Shown in pieces: positions 1 through 10,630 of a stretch of DNA of 64,000 nt. This DNA comes from Costus lasius (lineage: Eukaryota; Streptophyta; Magnoliopsida; Zingiberales; Costaceae). The notes beneath the pieces are model-generated. The model did not search any database, was not told the origin of the DNA, and saw nothing but the letters and a program-made list of their open reading frames with translations. Position 1 is the first letter of the stretch, and every line of letters starts with the position of its first letter. The stretch covers positions 46,156,596-46,220,595 of the forward strand of contig CM050454.1 of the NCBI GenBank assembly GCA_027563935.2, in the 5' to 3' direction. The position numbers and the translations under genes were made by a program.

Positions 1-974
1 GGTGTAGTCTTGGAAGACTCTTTCCTTTATATCGGGAGACAGTGATGTGTTGCTAGATACCCCTCACTGATCGTGATAACGTAAGTTATCGTTACCGACA
101 TTTAAAGGAAACCCTCAGGGTCGCACAATTTGATGATATGGCTTACTTGAGTCAGATCGTGTGGACTGAATTGTTTGGGTTCAGTTTAAAGGGATTTAAT
201 CTCTGATTATAAGTGAGATCTGGTCTGATCATGTTTGATTGATTAGGGCTTGAGATCGGTAAGCTTCGATCGAGAGAGATGATGCTAGATCGGTGAGATC
301 AGGAGCATCAGGAGATGAACGGTTAGATCTTGAGCCTTATGGTTCAATGTGATCTAGACCAAATAGCTTGGGTTAATTGTTTTGAACCAAACCCATTGAT
401 TTGAACCGGTTCACTAGGTGAATGTTTGGTTCGAATGAGAGAAGGTTTCGATGGTTCAATGCATGAACGCATGCATTGAGGACTTGCCTTATGTGGAAGT
501 CGGTTTTCCAAATGGAAAACGCTTCCACCTTGTAACGTAAGCGCTCCTCTTCTCCATTCACTCTTGTCGAGTGGTGAGGTGTGGCTTTGGACGACAAGGA
601 AGTTTTTGCGCAAGTAGCTCTCACCCAAGCTTGTTCTCTCAACCTTCTTCATCCCTTCTCACACGACAAGGTCACTTGGAGAACCTTGCTAGCACAAGGA
701 GCGTCCAAGGAGCAAGCCATTGTTCATCTTGTGTGTGGCGCTTTGGAGGAGAACCCCATCGTTCTCTTTACTTCCTAGACACCATCTAAGCGATGGCCAT
801 GGTATGAATCGCTACCTTTCTAATCAATCTATCAAAGTTGATTATATGAGCATATAAGTCGATTGCATTATTGAAACCCTAGCAAACTTGCATGCGCCCC
901 CTCCCTTAGGGTTTCGGCCCCCCTCTTGAAAGGGGTTTTATCCGCTTGCGCTCCCCCTTGAAGGGGACTCTTCA
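1..974 (+). repeat. C1 5' LTR, 3' portion
   Basis: This is the last 974 bases of the LTR, ending CTCTTCA just before a 2-nt spacer and the PBS. It aligns without gaps to the end of the 3' LTR. It holds a TATA-like TTTATATC at 26-33. Small open frames here are repeated in the other LTR only because the DNA is duplicated; I see no sign that they are genes. Confidence 0.93.
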
Positions 975-976
975 AT

Positions 977-987
977 TGGTATCAGAG
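977..987 (+). other. C1 primer-binding site
   Basis: TGGTATCAGAG lies 2 nt after the LTR end and is complementary to the 3' end of plant initiator methionine tRNA, the usual primer for this class. Confidence 0.9.
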
Positions 988-2197
988 GTAGGATCTTATG
1001 TGAATCATATGGTTGCTTTGAGTGATCCTTGTTTGCGCTTGCAAAGTATAGATCTATGTACATGCCGAAATAAACTACATGCTAGTTTAAGCTCCTAGAT
1101 GTAGGTTTATCTTGATTTGCGCATGTATAATGTTTGTGGTTAGCGCTTGTCATTGTTTTCAAAGAAAAACTTACCTTGCGCGCCTATTAGATCTAATGCT
1201 CCTACTATAATCCCTTAGATGGGTTGATGGGGTTGAAAGCAGCATCTAGTTTAGATCAACCTAGTCTGATCAGACCATCTGACAGCCTAGATGGATCGAC
1301 CAGATGGCACCTGTGCGCAAGCACAAGGTGGCTATAAGTCGATTGCATCACAGGCGTGTAGCGAGGTCTGGTTGAGACGACCATTGAACACACATGAGTT
1401 AGGCCCGGGGTCACACCCGCTTGCCAGAACTCATGAGGGTTGTTCAGCCCTTGGCGCATGCATGGTTGACCATTAGGTCAACTCGAGTCAGTTAGGACTT
1501 GGTGCATGCAAGGGTATGGATCTAACTAGATTGTTGAGTGGATCCCTATCAATGGACCATTGTAAGGTTGTAGGACTCATAAGAAAATTAAAATTGATGC
1601 CAATGGGGTTTTCAAAATTTTATTTTCTTTGTAAGGGATCACATGATGATTGATTGATGCCATATGCTTGTTTATTTTATCTTATGTGGGTTGCCCTTAA
1701 TGTGTGCTGTGCTGGGGCCTGCGAGCCTGGTAAATTGTAAATTAATTTTATTGTGATCTGTGAATCACATTGTTCATTAATTTATTGTATATTTGACCTG
1801 CGAGTCAAGCTTGTCTAGATAGATCAAAATGTATTTGATTAGACAAGAGCACAGAGCACAATTGCAGAGGCGCATTTAGCTGGTGGGCGCACCTGAGCTG
1901 CTCTTGGCGCTAGGGCCCTGGGTTGGACCAGATGGGAGGCAATAGACCCATGAAAAGCAAGTGAAGACTTAAGATAAATTAAGGTCTTACTTAGGCTATG
2001 GGCTTTTACCACATAAGATGCATGCTTTCTTTTATTGTTTAAATAAGTAGAAAAGCATGATTTATTTATCTTCTGCTATCACCATAGGGATTGCATGATA
2101 GTTGAGAAGATAAAAGGACCGTTAAAATCCAACGCTAACATATCAAGCTCGTAAGCCTTCTGGCGCGAAACCTCACTGTTCTGATTATCGTTGGAGC

Positions 2198-2223
2198 CGT
2201 GTTGTACCCACTCAGTGGGCACG
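2198..2223 (+). other. C1 leader hairpin 1
   Basis: Outer stem CGTG/CACG, a 5-nt TTGTA bulge on the 5' side, inner stem CCCAC/GTGGG and loop TCA. The same structure occurs in C2, C3 and C4. It shares its architecture with hairpin 2 at 2403-2436. Confidence 0.7.
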
Positions 2224-2402
2224 TCCATCTATCTTCAGACGGTGTGTGATTTCACCTGCGTGTTACAGAGAAGGGATTTATCGCTTCTCGTTGCTCAGCA
2301 TAGCACGTGGTGGTCCAGGGAGTAGGTCGGGTCAGCTTGACCATGTAGGCTACATATGTGGCGCATATGGTAGCGCATGGAGGCAGCCATCTGCGGGATC
2401 AG

Positions 2403-2436
2403 AGACTGTGTTGTACCAACTCAGTTGGCACAGTCT
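2403..2436 (+). other. C1 leader hairpin 2
   Basis: Perfect 8-bp outer stem AGACTGTG/CACAGTCT, a TTGTA bulge, inner stem CCAAC/GTTGG and loop TCA. Relative to hairpin 1, the third inner pair is A-T instead of C-G, so pairing is kept while sequence changes. A packaging, dimerisation or translation role is possible but unproven. Confidence 0.75.
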
Positions 2437-2736
2437 GCTGGATTGCCCAGGTGAAGGGGAATCGCACGGGTTGGCGATTGGCAGGGATTGCCTACCAGAA
2501 ATTAGTGCTTGTCATCTCTGTGCATCTTATCTCGCCTGAGCGGGACGCGGAGACCAAGTATGAAATCTGGATCCCATCTCACTAAAAGAGTGTTACTCTT
2601 TCGGACTGTTTACTAGATTTTTCAGTCAGACAAAATAGTGAGAAAAGAATCTTTCTTAAGTCCTGGATTGATTCTAGACATTGATACTGACCTTGCTGTT
2701 CTTGCATTGTTGTAGATTCCTGCAGCAACGAACACC

Positions 2737-5700
2737 ATGAGCTTCAATGTGCGATCCCTACTGGAAAGGGAGAAGTTTGCTGGGCCGAACTTCTCTGACT
2801 GGTTCGGACACCTTAAGATCGTTCTTAAGGCTGAGAGGAAACTGTATGTCCTCGAGACGGCTGTGCCGCCTCAACCCGCTGCGAACGCCGCAAGGGCGGT
2901 TCGTGATGCCTATGAAAAGCACGTCAATGATAGCATTGATGTCGCTTGCCTGATGCTAGCGTCTATGACGCCACCGCTGCAGCGTCAGCATGAGGATATG
3001 TCGGCTATAGAGATTATAGCGAACCTCAAGATGCTGTATGCTGCACAGGCGAGGACAGAACGCTATAATCTGACAAAGCTTTTCTTTCAGAGCAAACTGG
3101 CTGAAGGGAGCCCAGTGGGAGCTCACGTGCTCAAGATGATTGGGCACAAGGAGGCTCTGGAGAAACTGGGGCATACCATCAACCAGGAGCTTGCTGTAGA
3201 TATTATTCTGCAGTCTCTCCCGCCTTCATTCGACGCGTTCATTATTAACTTTAATATGAACAAAATCGACTGTACTCCGGCAGAGCTGCTCAATATGCTC
3301 TTGACTACTGAGGAAACTCTGAAGGGAAAGCCTTCAACCTCTGTCTTGATGGTTCCTTCGAGGAACAAGAAGAAGGGGAAGAAGGGCAAGGCCCCTGTCA
3401 AGAACTACAGTAAGGCTCTGAAGCAAAAGGTTAAGCGGTCCAAGGAATACAGGTGTTTCCACTGTGGCCAGCTGGGTCACTGGAAAAAGGACTGTAAAGC
3501 GCTCCAAGGAGATAAGAGGGGAAGCATCGCTTCTGGCTCAGGTATTTATGTGACTGAGGTCATGTTATCTTCTTCTTCTATTTCATGGGTGTTGGACACT
3601 GCATGTGGAGTTCACATTTGTTCAAATGTACAGGAACTCAAGAGAAGAAGGCAGGTGGGATAGCATGAGGTAGACCTACGCGTTGGAAACGGGGCACGGG
3701 TTGCTGCTGTTGCTGTAGGAGACTATTTCATTTCTTTACCATCTGGCATTGTATTGGAATTAAACAATTGTTATTTTGTACCGAGTATCACCAAAAATAT
3801 TATCTCTATTCCTGCTCTTGTCAGGAAAGGATTTGCCTTTGAATGCAATATTTCAAAGTGTGTTTTATCTTATGATAATATTGTTTATGGAACTGGTTCA
3901 ATTAACAATGGGTTATTCATGTTGGACATGGAATATTCTATACAAAACATTGATAATAAGAAAGCCAAGTATGCTGATGACAGCACCTTGTTATGGCATA
4001 GTCGTTTAGGCCATATTAACAAGAAGCGCATTAAGCGGTTGCATGATCATGGACTGCTGGGATCATTCTCCTATGAGGAGATTGATACATGCAAAGCTTG
4101 TTTAATGGGTAAAATGACGAAGTCACCTTTTCCTCACAAAGGTCAAAGGGCTTCAGGTTTACTTGACCTTATACACAGTGATGTGTGTGGGCCATTTAGT
4201 AAACATGCCAGAGGTGGCTATCAGTACTTCATTACCTTTACTGATGATTTCAGTAGATATGGTTATGTCTATCTTATGAGACATAAGAGTGAATCTTTTG
4301 ACAAGTTCAAAGAGTTCAAAAATGAAGTACAGAATCAGCTAGGCCGAAATATCAAGGCACTTCGTTCTAATCGAGGTGGAGAATACTTGAGTCATGCGTT
4401 TACTGACTATCTGAAGGAGTGTGGGATTATCTCACAGCTCACTCCGCCAGGAACACCACAATGGAATGGTGTGTCCGAGAGGAGAAATAGAACGTTACTT
4501 GATATGGTTCGTTCTATGATGAGTCAGGCTACTCTTCCATATTCCTTTTGGGGATTTGCCCTGGAAACAGCTGCAAAGGTACTAAACCGAGTGCCATCCA
4601 AGGCAATTTCAAAGACGCCATATGAGTTATGGTATGGGAAACAGCCAAGCTTGACATTTATCAGGATCTAGGGTTGCGAGGCTTATGTCAAAAAGCTCGC
4701 CTCTGGGAAACTAGAGAGCAGATCTGAGAAATACATCTTTGTCGGTTACCCTAAGGAAACTAAGGGTTATTATTTCTACGATCCCAAGGAGAACAAGGTG
4801 TTTGTTGCTCGGACGGCCATATTTCTTGAGAAGGAGTTTCTTCTGCAAGAGGCCAGTGGGAGAGAAATAAAGCTGGATGAGAATCCAGAGGAAGGACAAA
4901 GTAGTCAAGCACAGTTGGATGAGCCTGAGCCGGTAGATCAGGTTACTGAACAACCTGAGTCTCAAATATCACGGGAACCGCGAAGATCGGGAAGGATCCG
5001 TCGACAGCCTAAGCGCTATGACGGAGTCTACATCATTGATAATGATGAACCCCTCACTTATGCGGATGCGATCAGTGGACCGGAGTCAGCTAGATGGCTT
5101 GATGCTATGCGAGCCGAGATGGACTCCATGTCAGATAACCAAGTCTGGGATTTGGTTGATCCGCCTCCGGGAGTAATCCCTATAGGCTGTAAATGGATCT
5201 TCAAGAAGAAGATTGACATGGATGCTAACGTAGTTACCTATAAAGGCAGGCTAGTTGAGAAAGGTTTCAAACAAATCTACGGGATAGATTATGATGAAAC
5301 TTTCTCACCTGTAGCCATGTTCAAGTCTATTCGGATTCTTTTCGCGATAGCAGCATATTACGATTATGAGATCTGGCAGATGGATGTGAAGACAGCTTTC
5401 CTTAATGGAAATCTGGATGAGGATGTGTATATGACACAACCTGAGGGTTTCACTAATCCATCAGATCGTCATAAAATATGCAAGTTAAAGAAGTCTATTT
5501 ATGGACTTAAACAAGCATCAAGAAGCTGGAATATTCGTTTTGATGAATCAATCTCTGAGTTTGGTTTCATCAAGAACGAGTATGACCCGTGTGTATATAA
5601 GAGGTTTAGTGGGAGCGTGATTACTTTCCTAGTCCTCTACGTCGATGATATCTTGATCATTGGAAACGATATTCCTGAACTGCATGCTGTTAAAGCATGG

Positions 5701-6621
5701 TTAGGAAAATGTTTCCAGATGAAAGATCTAGGAGAAGCAGCCTATGTGTTAGGTGTGAAGATCTACAGGGATAGATCTAAGAGGCTTCTCGGGCTGTGCC
5801 AGAGTACGTACATCGATAAAGTCCTGGAAAGATTTCATTTAGAGAATTCTAAAAGAGGATATCTTCCAGTCAGACATGGTCTGAATCTTTCGAAGAGTCA
5901 GTGTCCACAAACACAGACTGAGAAAGATGAAATGGACAATACGCCTTATGCTTCGGCTATTGGGTCCATTATGTATGCGATGTTGTGTACTCGCCCAGAC
6001 GTCGCTTACGGGTTAAGCGTGACCAGTCAGTTCCAAAGTAATCCAGGTGTGGCGCACTGGATTGCAGTCAAGAACATCTTAAAATATCTGCGGAGGACCA
6101 AAGATATGTTCTTGATATATGGTGGTCAGGAAGAACTCAGTATAGAGGGATATACTGACGCTTCATTCCAGTCGGACCAGGATGATTTCCGATCGCAATC
6201 AGGCTATGTTTTTAGCTTGAATGGTGGAGCAGTGGTGTGGAAGAGTTTCAAACAGTCTACTGTTGCTGATTCCACAACAGAAGCCGAGTATGTTGCAGCC
6301 TCGGAAGCATCCAAGGAGGCAGTGTGGATTCGTAAGTTCGTGAGAGAACTTGGTGTCGTTCCTTCGAGTGTCGATCCTTTGGTTATCTTCTGTGATAACA
6401 CTGGAGCAATCGCACAAGCAAAGGAACCACGGTCGCACCAGAAGTCCAAGCACATACAGAGACGTTTTCACTTGATCCGGGAGATCATTGATCGTGGCGA
6501 GATCAAAATATGCAAGGTTCATACAGACGACAATCTGGCTGACCCACTTACCAAGCCTCTGGCGCAGCAGAAGCATGAAAAGCACTGTAATAATATGGGT
6601 TTGAGATTTCTCAACCATTAG
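2737..6621 (+). pseudogene. gag-pol: C1 gag-pol polyprotein, two nonsense codons
   Basis: This is a single 1,295-codon frame broken by TAG at 3661 (CAG in siblings) and TAG at 4669 (TGG in siblings). Gag has a CCHC knuckle at residues 240-253 (CFHCGQLGHWKKDC). Protease has VLDTACG with Asp287. The HHCC zinc domain is present (WHSRLGHI, CKACLMGK). Integrase keeps its first Asp (HSDVCGP) and Glu (SERRNRT), but the second catalytic Asp is Asn (SNRGGEY instead of SDRGGEY). RT has YVDDIL and RNase H has YTDASF. The start at 2737 matches the siblings. It is non-functional as read, although the LTR pair is nearly identical. Confidence 0.93.
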
Positions 6622-6630
6622 ATTAAGTGC

Positions 6631-6641
6631 AAGTGGGAGAT
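6631..6641 (+). other. C1 polypurine tract
   Basis: AAGTGGGAGAT directly precedes the 3' LTR. It would prime plus-strand DNA synthesis. The same motif lies at this place in C2 and C3. Confidence 0.85.
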
Positions 6642-8357
6642 TGTTGGGGTATGCCCTTAAGGCTAATGTTTGAGGCCTTGGGATTGTATCAGTATCATGT
6701 AATAAACTCTTGTGTTTATAAAGGCATGGTTGTTATTCAGTTTGTTACCTTGTCTGCTGTAATAAGTGTACTACTGAATAATGTCTCAAAGCTGTTCAGC
6801 TAGGCTGACAGTTAAGTCCTTAGTCGAAATATCTTGGTGAACATGAGACAGCCTTGATATGATTGAGACTAACATGTGTTCTAATCTTATAGGATGCTTC
6901 GAGCATGGAATAAGATGTAGACTCATGGGTACATTGGATGTACTGGACAGACCCTATTAGGATATTCAATTGCTTGTCACAATGTGAATAATCCTTGTAT
7001 GCTACAAGTGGCACATGTCCTTTGACTTGAGATCACTTGTGTTTCTAAATGATGAATGTCATTGTTTTGAGGTAGTTCAATATCATTTGAAAGATAATGA
7101 TCATAGACTATCTTGGATAATGATCATGAGTCAGGTTAGGGCACTAGTGATAGATAAAGGATTGCCGTCTCCTTGTTTAAGGAGTGTGATGTTCTAAAGG
7201 GGCCCCCCCTGAATGAGATGATTGAGAAAGTGTATGGCCATACCCAGGTGACTGTATTCATCTGATCTAATCATGCTCATCATATTGGAGCAACAGGCTT
7301 GACATGCTTGTCCAATAAGAACATCCAGTGGCAAAGGAAATATGTATGCCCTGTGAATGGATTCACACTTGTGCTGTGGTTTGGGTGTAGTCTTGGAAGA
7401 CTCTTTCCTTTATATCGGGAGACAGTGATGTGTTGCTAGATACCCCTCACTGATCGTGATAACGTAAGTTATCGTTACCGACATTTAAAGGAAACCCTCA
7501 GGGTCGCACAATTTGATGATATGGCTTACTTGAGTCAGATCGTGTGGACTGAATTGTTTGGGTTCAGTTTAAAGGGATTTAATCTCTGATTATAAGTGAG
7601 ATCTGGTCTGATCATGTTTGATTGATTAGGGCTTGAGATCGGTAAGCTTCGATCGAGAGAGATGATGCTAGATCGGTGAGATCAGGAGCATCAGGAGATG
7701 AACGGTTAGATCTTGAGCCTTAGGGTTCAATGTGATCTAGACCAAATAGCTTGGGTTAATTGTTTTGAACCAAACCCATTGATTTGAACCGGTTCACTAG
7801 GTGAACGTTTGGTTCGAATGAGAGAAGGTTTCGATGGTTCAATGCATGAACGCATGCATTGAGGACTTGCCTTATGTGGAAGTCGGTTTTCCAAATGGAA
7901 AACGCTTCCACCTTGTAACGTAAGCGCTCCTCTTCTCCATTCACTCTTGTCGAGTGGTGAGGTGTGGCTTTGGACGACAAGGAAGTTTTTGCGCAAGTAG
8001 CTCTCGCCCAAGCTTGTTCTCTCAACCTTCTTCATCCCTTCTCACACGACAAGGTCACTTGGAGAACCTTGCTAGCACAAGGAGCGTCCAAGGAGCAAGC
8101 CATTGTTCATCTTGTGTGTGGCGCTTTGGAGGAGAACCCCATCGTTCTCTTTACTTCCTAGACACCATCTAAGCGATGGCCATGGTATGAATCGCTACCT
8201 TTCTAATCAATCTATCAAAGTTGATTATATGAGCATATAAGTCGATTGCATTATTGAAACCCTAGCAAACTTGCATGCGCCCCCTCCCTTAGGGTTTCGG
8301 CCCCCCTCTTGAAAGGGGTTTTATCCGCTTGCGCTCCCCCTTGAAGGGGACTCTTCA
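6642..8357 (+). repeat. C1 3' LTR (1,716 bp)
   Basis: It runs from TGTTGGGG after the purine tract to CTCTTCA. The end is fixed by the matching 5' LTR end at 974 and by the return of C2 LTR sequence at 8358. It includes the palindrome GTATGGCCATAC, shared with other LTRs in the window. No real gene is seen in it. Confidence 0.93.
7409..7416 (+). promoter_or_regulatory. Putative TATA box in C1 LTR
   Basis: TTTATATC sits mid-LTR, where the U3/R boundary is expected. It is conserved in the C2, C3 and C4 LTRs. No transcription start can be shown from sequence alone. Confidence 0.4.
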
Positions 8358-8807
8358 GATTTCTACTTTTAGAAAGCATGATCACTTACGTGACCACGCC
8401 TCATGTTGCTCGCCTCTTCACGCCTTTGTCGCCTCTTGTGATTTCGAGAGTTTTTGCATTCTCGTGTAAAAAAAGAGTGGACGACAAGAGGAGAAAGTTT
8501 TTTTTCGCCAAGCAAGGAGATCATCTTCCTTTTTCATACGACAAGAACCTCTTGGAACCTTGCTAGCACAAGGAGCACCAAGGGAGTAGGCGGCTTCTTC
8601 ATCTTGTGTGCGCATCCTCTGGAGGAGACCCCTGTCGATCTCTTCTTCCTCGACATCATACAAACAATGGCCATGGTATGATCATTGTTGTTCTAAGTTG
8701 ATCATATAATACATGCTATGCGATCCTAGGAAACCCTAGATTCCGCCCATGCAAATTCATATCTGCGCATGTCTTAGGGTTTCGCCCCCCCTTTGTGGGG
8801 ACTTGCA
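8358..8807 (+). repeat. C2 5' LTR, 3' portion
   Basis: Matches 15760-16210 nearly throughout, with a few substitutions and a length change in a C run. It ends ACTTGCA before the PBS. The bases GATTT at 8358 are probably C1's target duplication; the partner copy lies outside the window. Confidence 0.9.
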
Positions 8808-8809
8808 AT

Positions 8810-8821
8810 TGGTATCAGAGC
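8810..8821 (+). other. C2 primer-binding site
   Basis: TGGTATCAGAGC, 2 nt after the LTR, complementary to the 3' end of initiator methionine tRNA. Confidence 0.9.
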
Positions 8822-9736
8822 GCTGGTTGATGCATGATTTTATGATTGCTTTAGCCTTTTTTGTGATCCTTGTATGCTTAGATCTATACATGCGAACTTT
8901 CATCTTTAGTTGTTGCATACGCGAAACTTGAATATGTTTTGATGGCGCATGTTTGTGTGGCGCATAGTTTGTTTTTCTCAAAACTATATCACTTGCGCGA
9001 CCTTCACTAGATCTAAGAGGCGCCTGCTATAAACCCTTAGACGGGTTGATGGGGCTGAAGTCATCCTCTAGGTAAGATCCAATAGTCTGATCAGACCATC
9101 TGACAGCCTAGATGGGTCTACCAGATGGCACCCATGCGCGAGCACGTGGTGGCTATAGGTCGACTGCATCACAGGCGTGTAGCGATGTCTGATTGTGAGA
9201 CAACTAATGAACGCACATGAGTTAGGCCCGGGGTCACACCCGCTTGCCAGACCTCATTGTGGCTGTTCAGCCCTTGGCGCATGCATGGTTGACCTTTTGG
9301 TCGACTCAAGTCAGTTAGGACTTGGTGCATGCAAGGGCAGTGGATCTGACTAGACATGATGAGTGGATCCCTATCAATGGACTGTTGTAAGGTAGTAGGG
9401 TACATAAGGAAAATTAAAATTGATGCCAATGGGGTTTTCGAAATTTTAATTTCTTATGTTGGATCACATGATTTTTGGATGATGCCATGTGCTTGTTTAT
9501 TTTATCTTATGTGGGTTGCCCTTAATGTGTGCTGTGCTGGGGCCTGCGAGCCTGGTGAATTGTTGTAAATTAATATTTATCGTGATCTGCGCATCACATT
9601 TTATTTAATTTATAAAGTGTAATTGACCTGCGTGTCAATTTTGTCTAGATAGATTAATTTGTAAATTTATCAGACAAGAGCACAGAGCACACATGGCAGA
9701 GGCGCATGCAGCTTGAGGCTTAATCAGGTGGGAGGT

Positions 9737-9753
9737 CCAGGGTTCGACTCTGG
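9737..9753 (+). other. tRNA T-arm/B-box-like hairpin in C2 leader
   Basis: CCAGGG-TTCGA-CTCTGG forms a 6-bp stem with one G-T pair. It resembles the B box of tRNA genes. The segment is absent from C1 and C3 but present in C4 with compensatory stem changes. Confidence 0.55.
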
Positions 9754-10091
9754 GACAGACGCATTTTCCCTGGTGGGCGCACCTCAGCTGCAATTGGCGC
9801 TTGGGCCCTAGGTTGGGCCAGATGAGAAGCAAAAGCCCCATGAGGAAAAGCAAGTGAAGACTTAAGTTAGGTTAAGGTCTTACTTAGGCTTAATGGGCTT
9901 TTACCACATAAGATCAGCATGCTTTCTATTTATTGCTTATATAATTAGAAATGCATGAGTTTATCTTCTGCTATCACCATAGGAATTGCATGATAGGTAA
10001 GAAGATAAAAGACCGTTAAAATCCAACGCTAAATATCAAGCACGTAAAGCCTTCTGACGCGAAACCTCACTGTTCTGACTATCGTTGGAGC

Positions 10092-10117
10092 CGTGTTGTA
10101 CCCACTCAGTGGGCACG
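10092..10117 (+). other. C2 leader hairpin 1
   Basis: Outer CGTG/CACG, TTGTA bulge, inner CCCAC/GTGGG, loop TCA; same as in C1. Confidence 0.7.
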
Positions 10118-10295
10118 TCCATCTATCTTCAGACGGTGCGGGATTACACCTGCGTGTTACAGAGAAGGGATTTATCGCTTCTCGTTGCTCAGCATAGCAC
10201 GTGGTGGTCCAGGGAGTAGGTCAGGTCAGCTTGACCATGTAGGCTACAGACTGAGCATATGTGAGCTATATGGAGGCAGCCATCTGAGGGATCAG

Positions 10296-10329
10296 AGACT
10301 GTGTTGTACCAACTCAGTTGGCACAGTCT
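10296..10329 (+). other. C2 leader hairpin 2
   Basis: Outer AGACTGTG/CACAGTCT, TTGTA bulge, inner CCAAC/GTTGG, loop TCA; same as in C1. Confidence 0.7.
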
Positions 10330-10630
10330 GCTGGATTGCCCAGATGAAGGGGAATCGCACGGGTTGGCGATTGGCAGGAATTGCCTACCAGAAATTAGTG
10401 CTTGTACTCTCTGTGCATCTTATCTCGCCTGAGCGGGACGCGGAGACCAAGTATGAAATCTGGATCCCATCTCACTAAAAGAGTGTTTACTCTTTCGGAC
10501 TGTTTAATGGATTTTTCAGTCAGATAAAATAGTGAGAAAAAGAATCATTCTTAAGTCCTGATTGATTCTTAACATTGATACTGACCTTGCTGTTCTTGCA
10601 TTGTTGTAGATTCCTGCAGCAACGAACACC

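Larger units (their letters stand above)
988..2736 (+). other. C1 untranslated leader
   Basis: About 1.75 kb separates the PBS from the gag start, with no credible coding frame. The leader is shared by C1-C4 and contains two structured hairpins near its 3' half. It lacks the tRNA-like segment found in C2 and C4. Just before the start codon, a T-rich run ending in TAG at 2713-2715 resembles a 3' splice site, so the leader may be spliced; this is inference. Confidence 0.75.
1..8357 (+). mobile_element. C1, Ty1/copia element (Angela/Tork-like), 5' end off window
   Basis: The order is 5' LTR (partial), PBS, long leader, gag-pol, purine tract, 3' LTR, which is a copia layout with protease, integrase, RT and RNase H in that order. 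The LTR starts TGTTGGGGTATGCCC, a start I associate with Angela/BARE-like LTRs, so the lineage is tentative. Base 1 aligns with 7384, and 1-974 aligns without gaps to 7384-8357 with three differences seen (340, 423, 623). That implies a recent insertion. C1 lies in the 5' LTR of C2: the sequence resuming at 8358 matches C2's 3' LTR from 15760. The upstream TSD is outside the window. Confidence 0.93.
8822..10630 (+). other. C2 untranslated leader
   Basis: About 1.8 kb, homologous to the C1 leader but with an extra segment near 9709-9773 holding a tRNA-like GGTTCGA hairpin. The two TTGTA-bulge hairpins are conserved at 10092-10117 and 10296-10329. No coding frame stands out. Confidence 0.75.

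Noticed and set aside
344..652. Minus frames of 89-102 codons in the C1 LTR, repeated at 7727-8035
   Set aside because: Duplicated LTR sequence; antisense and without motifs.
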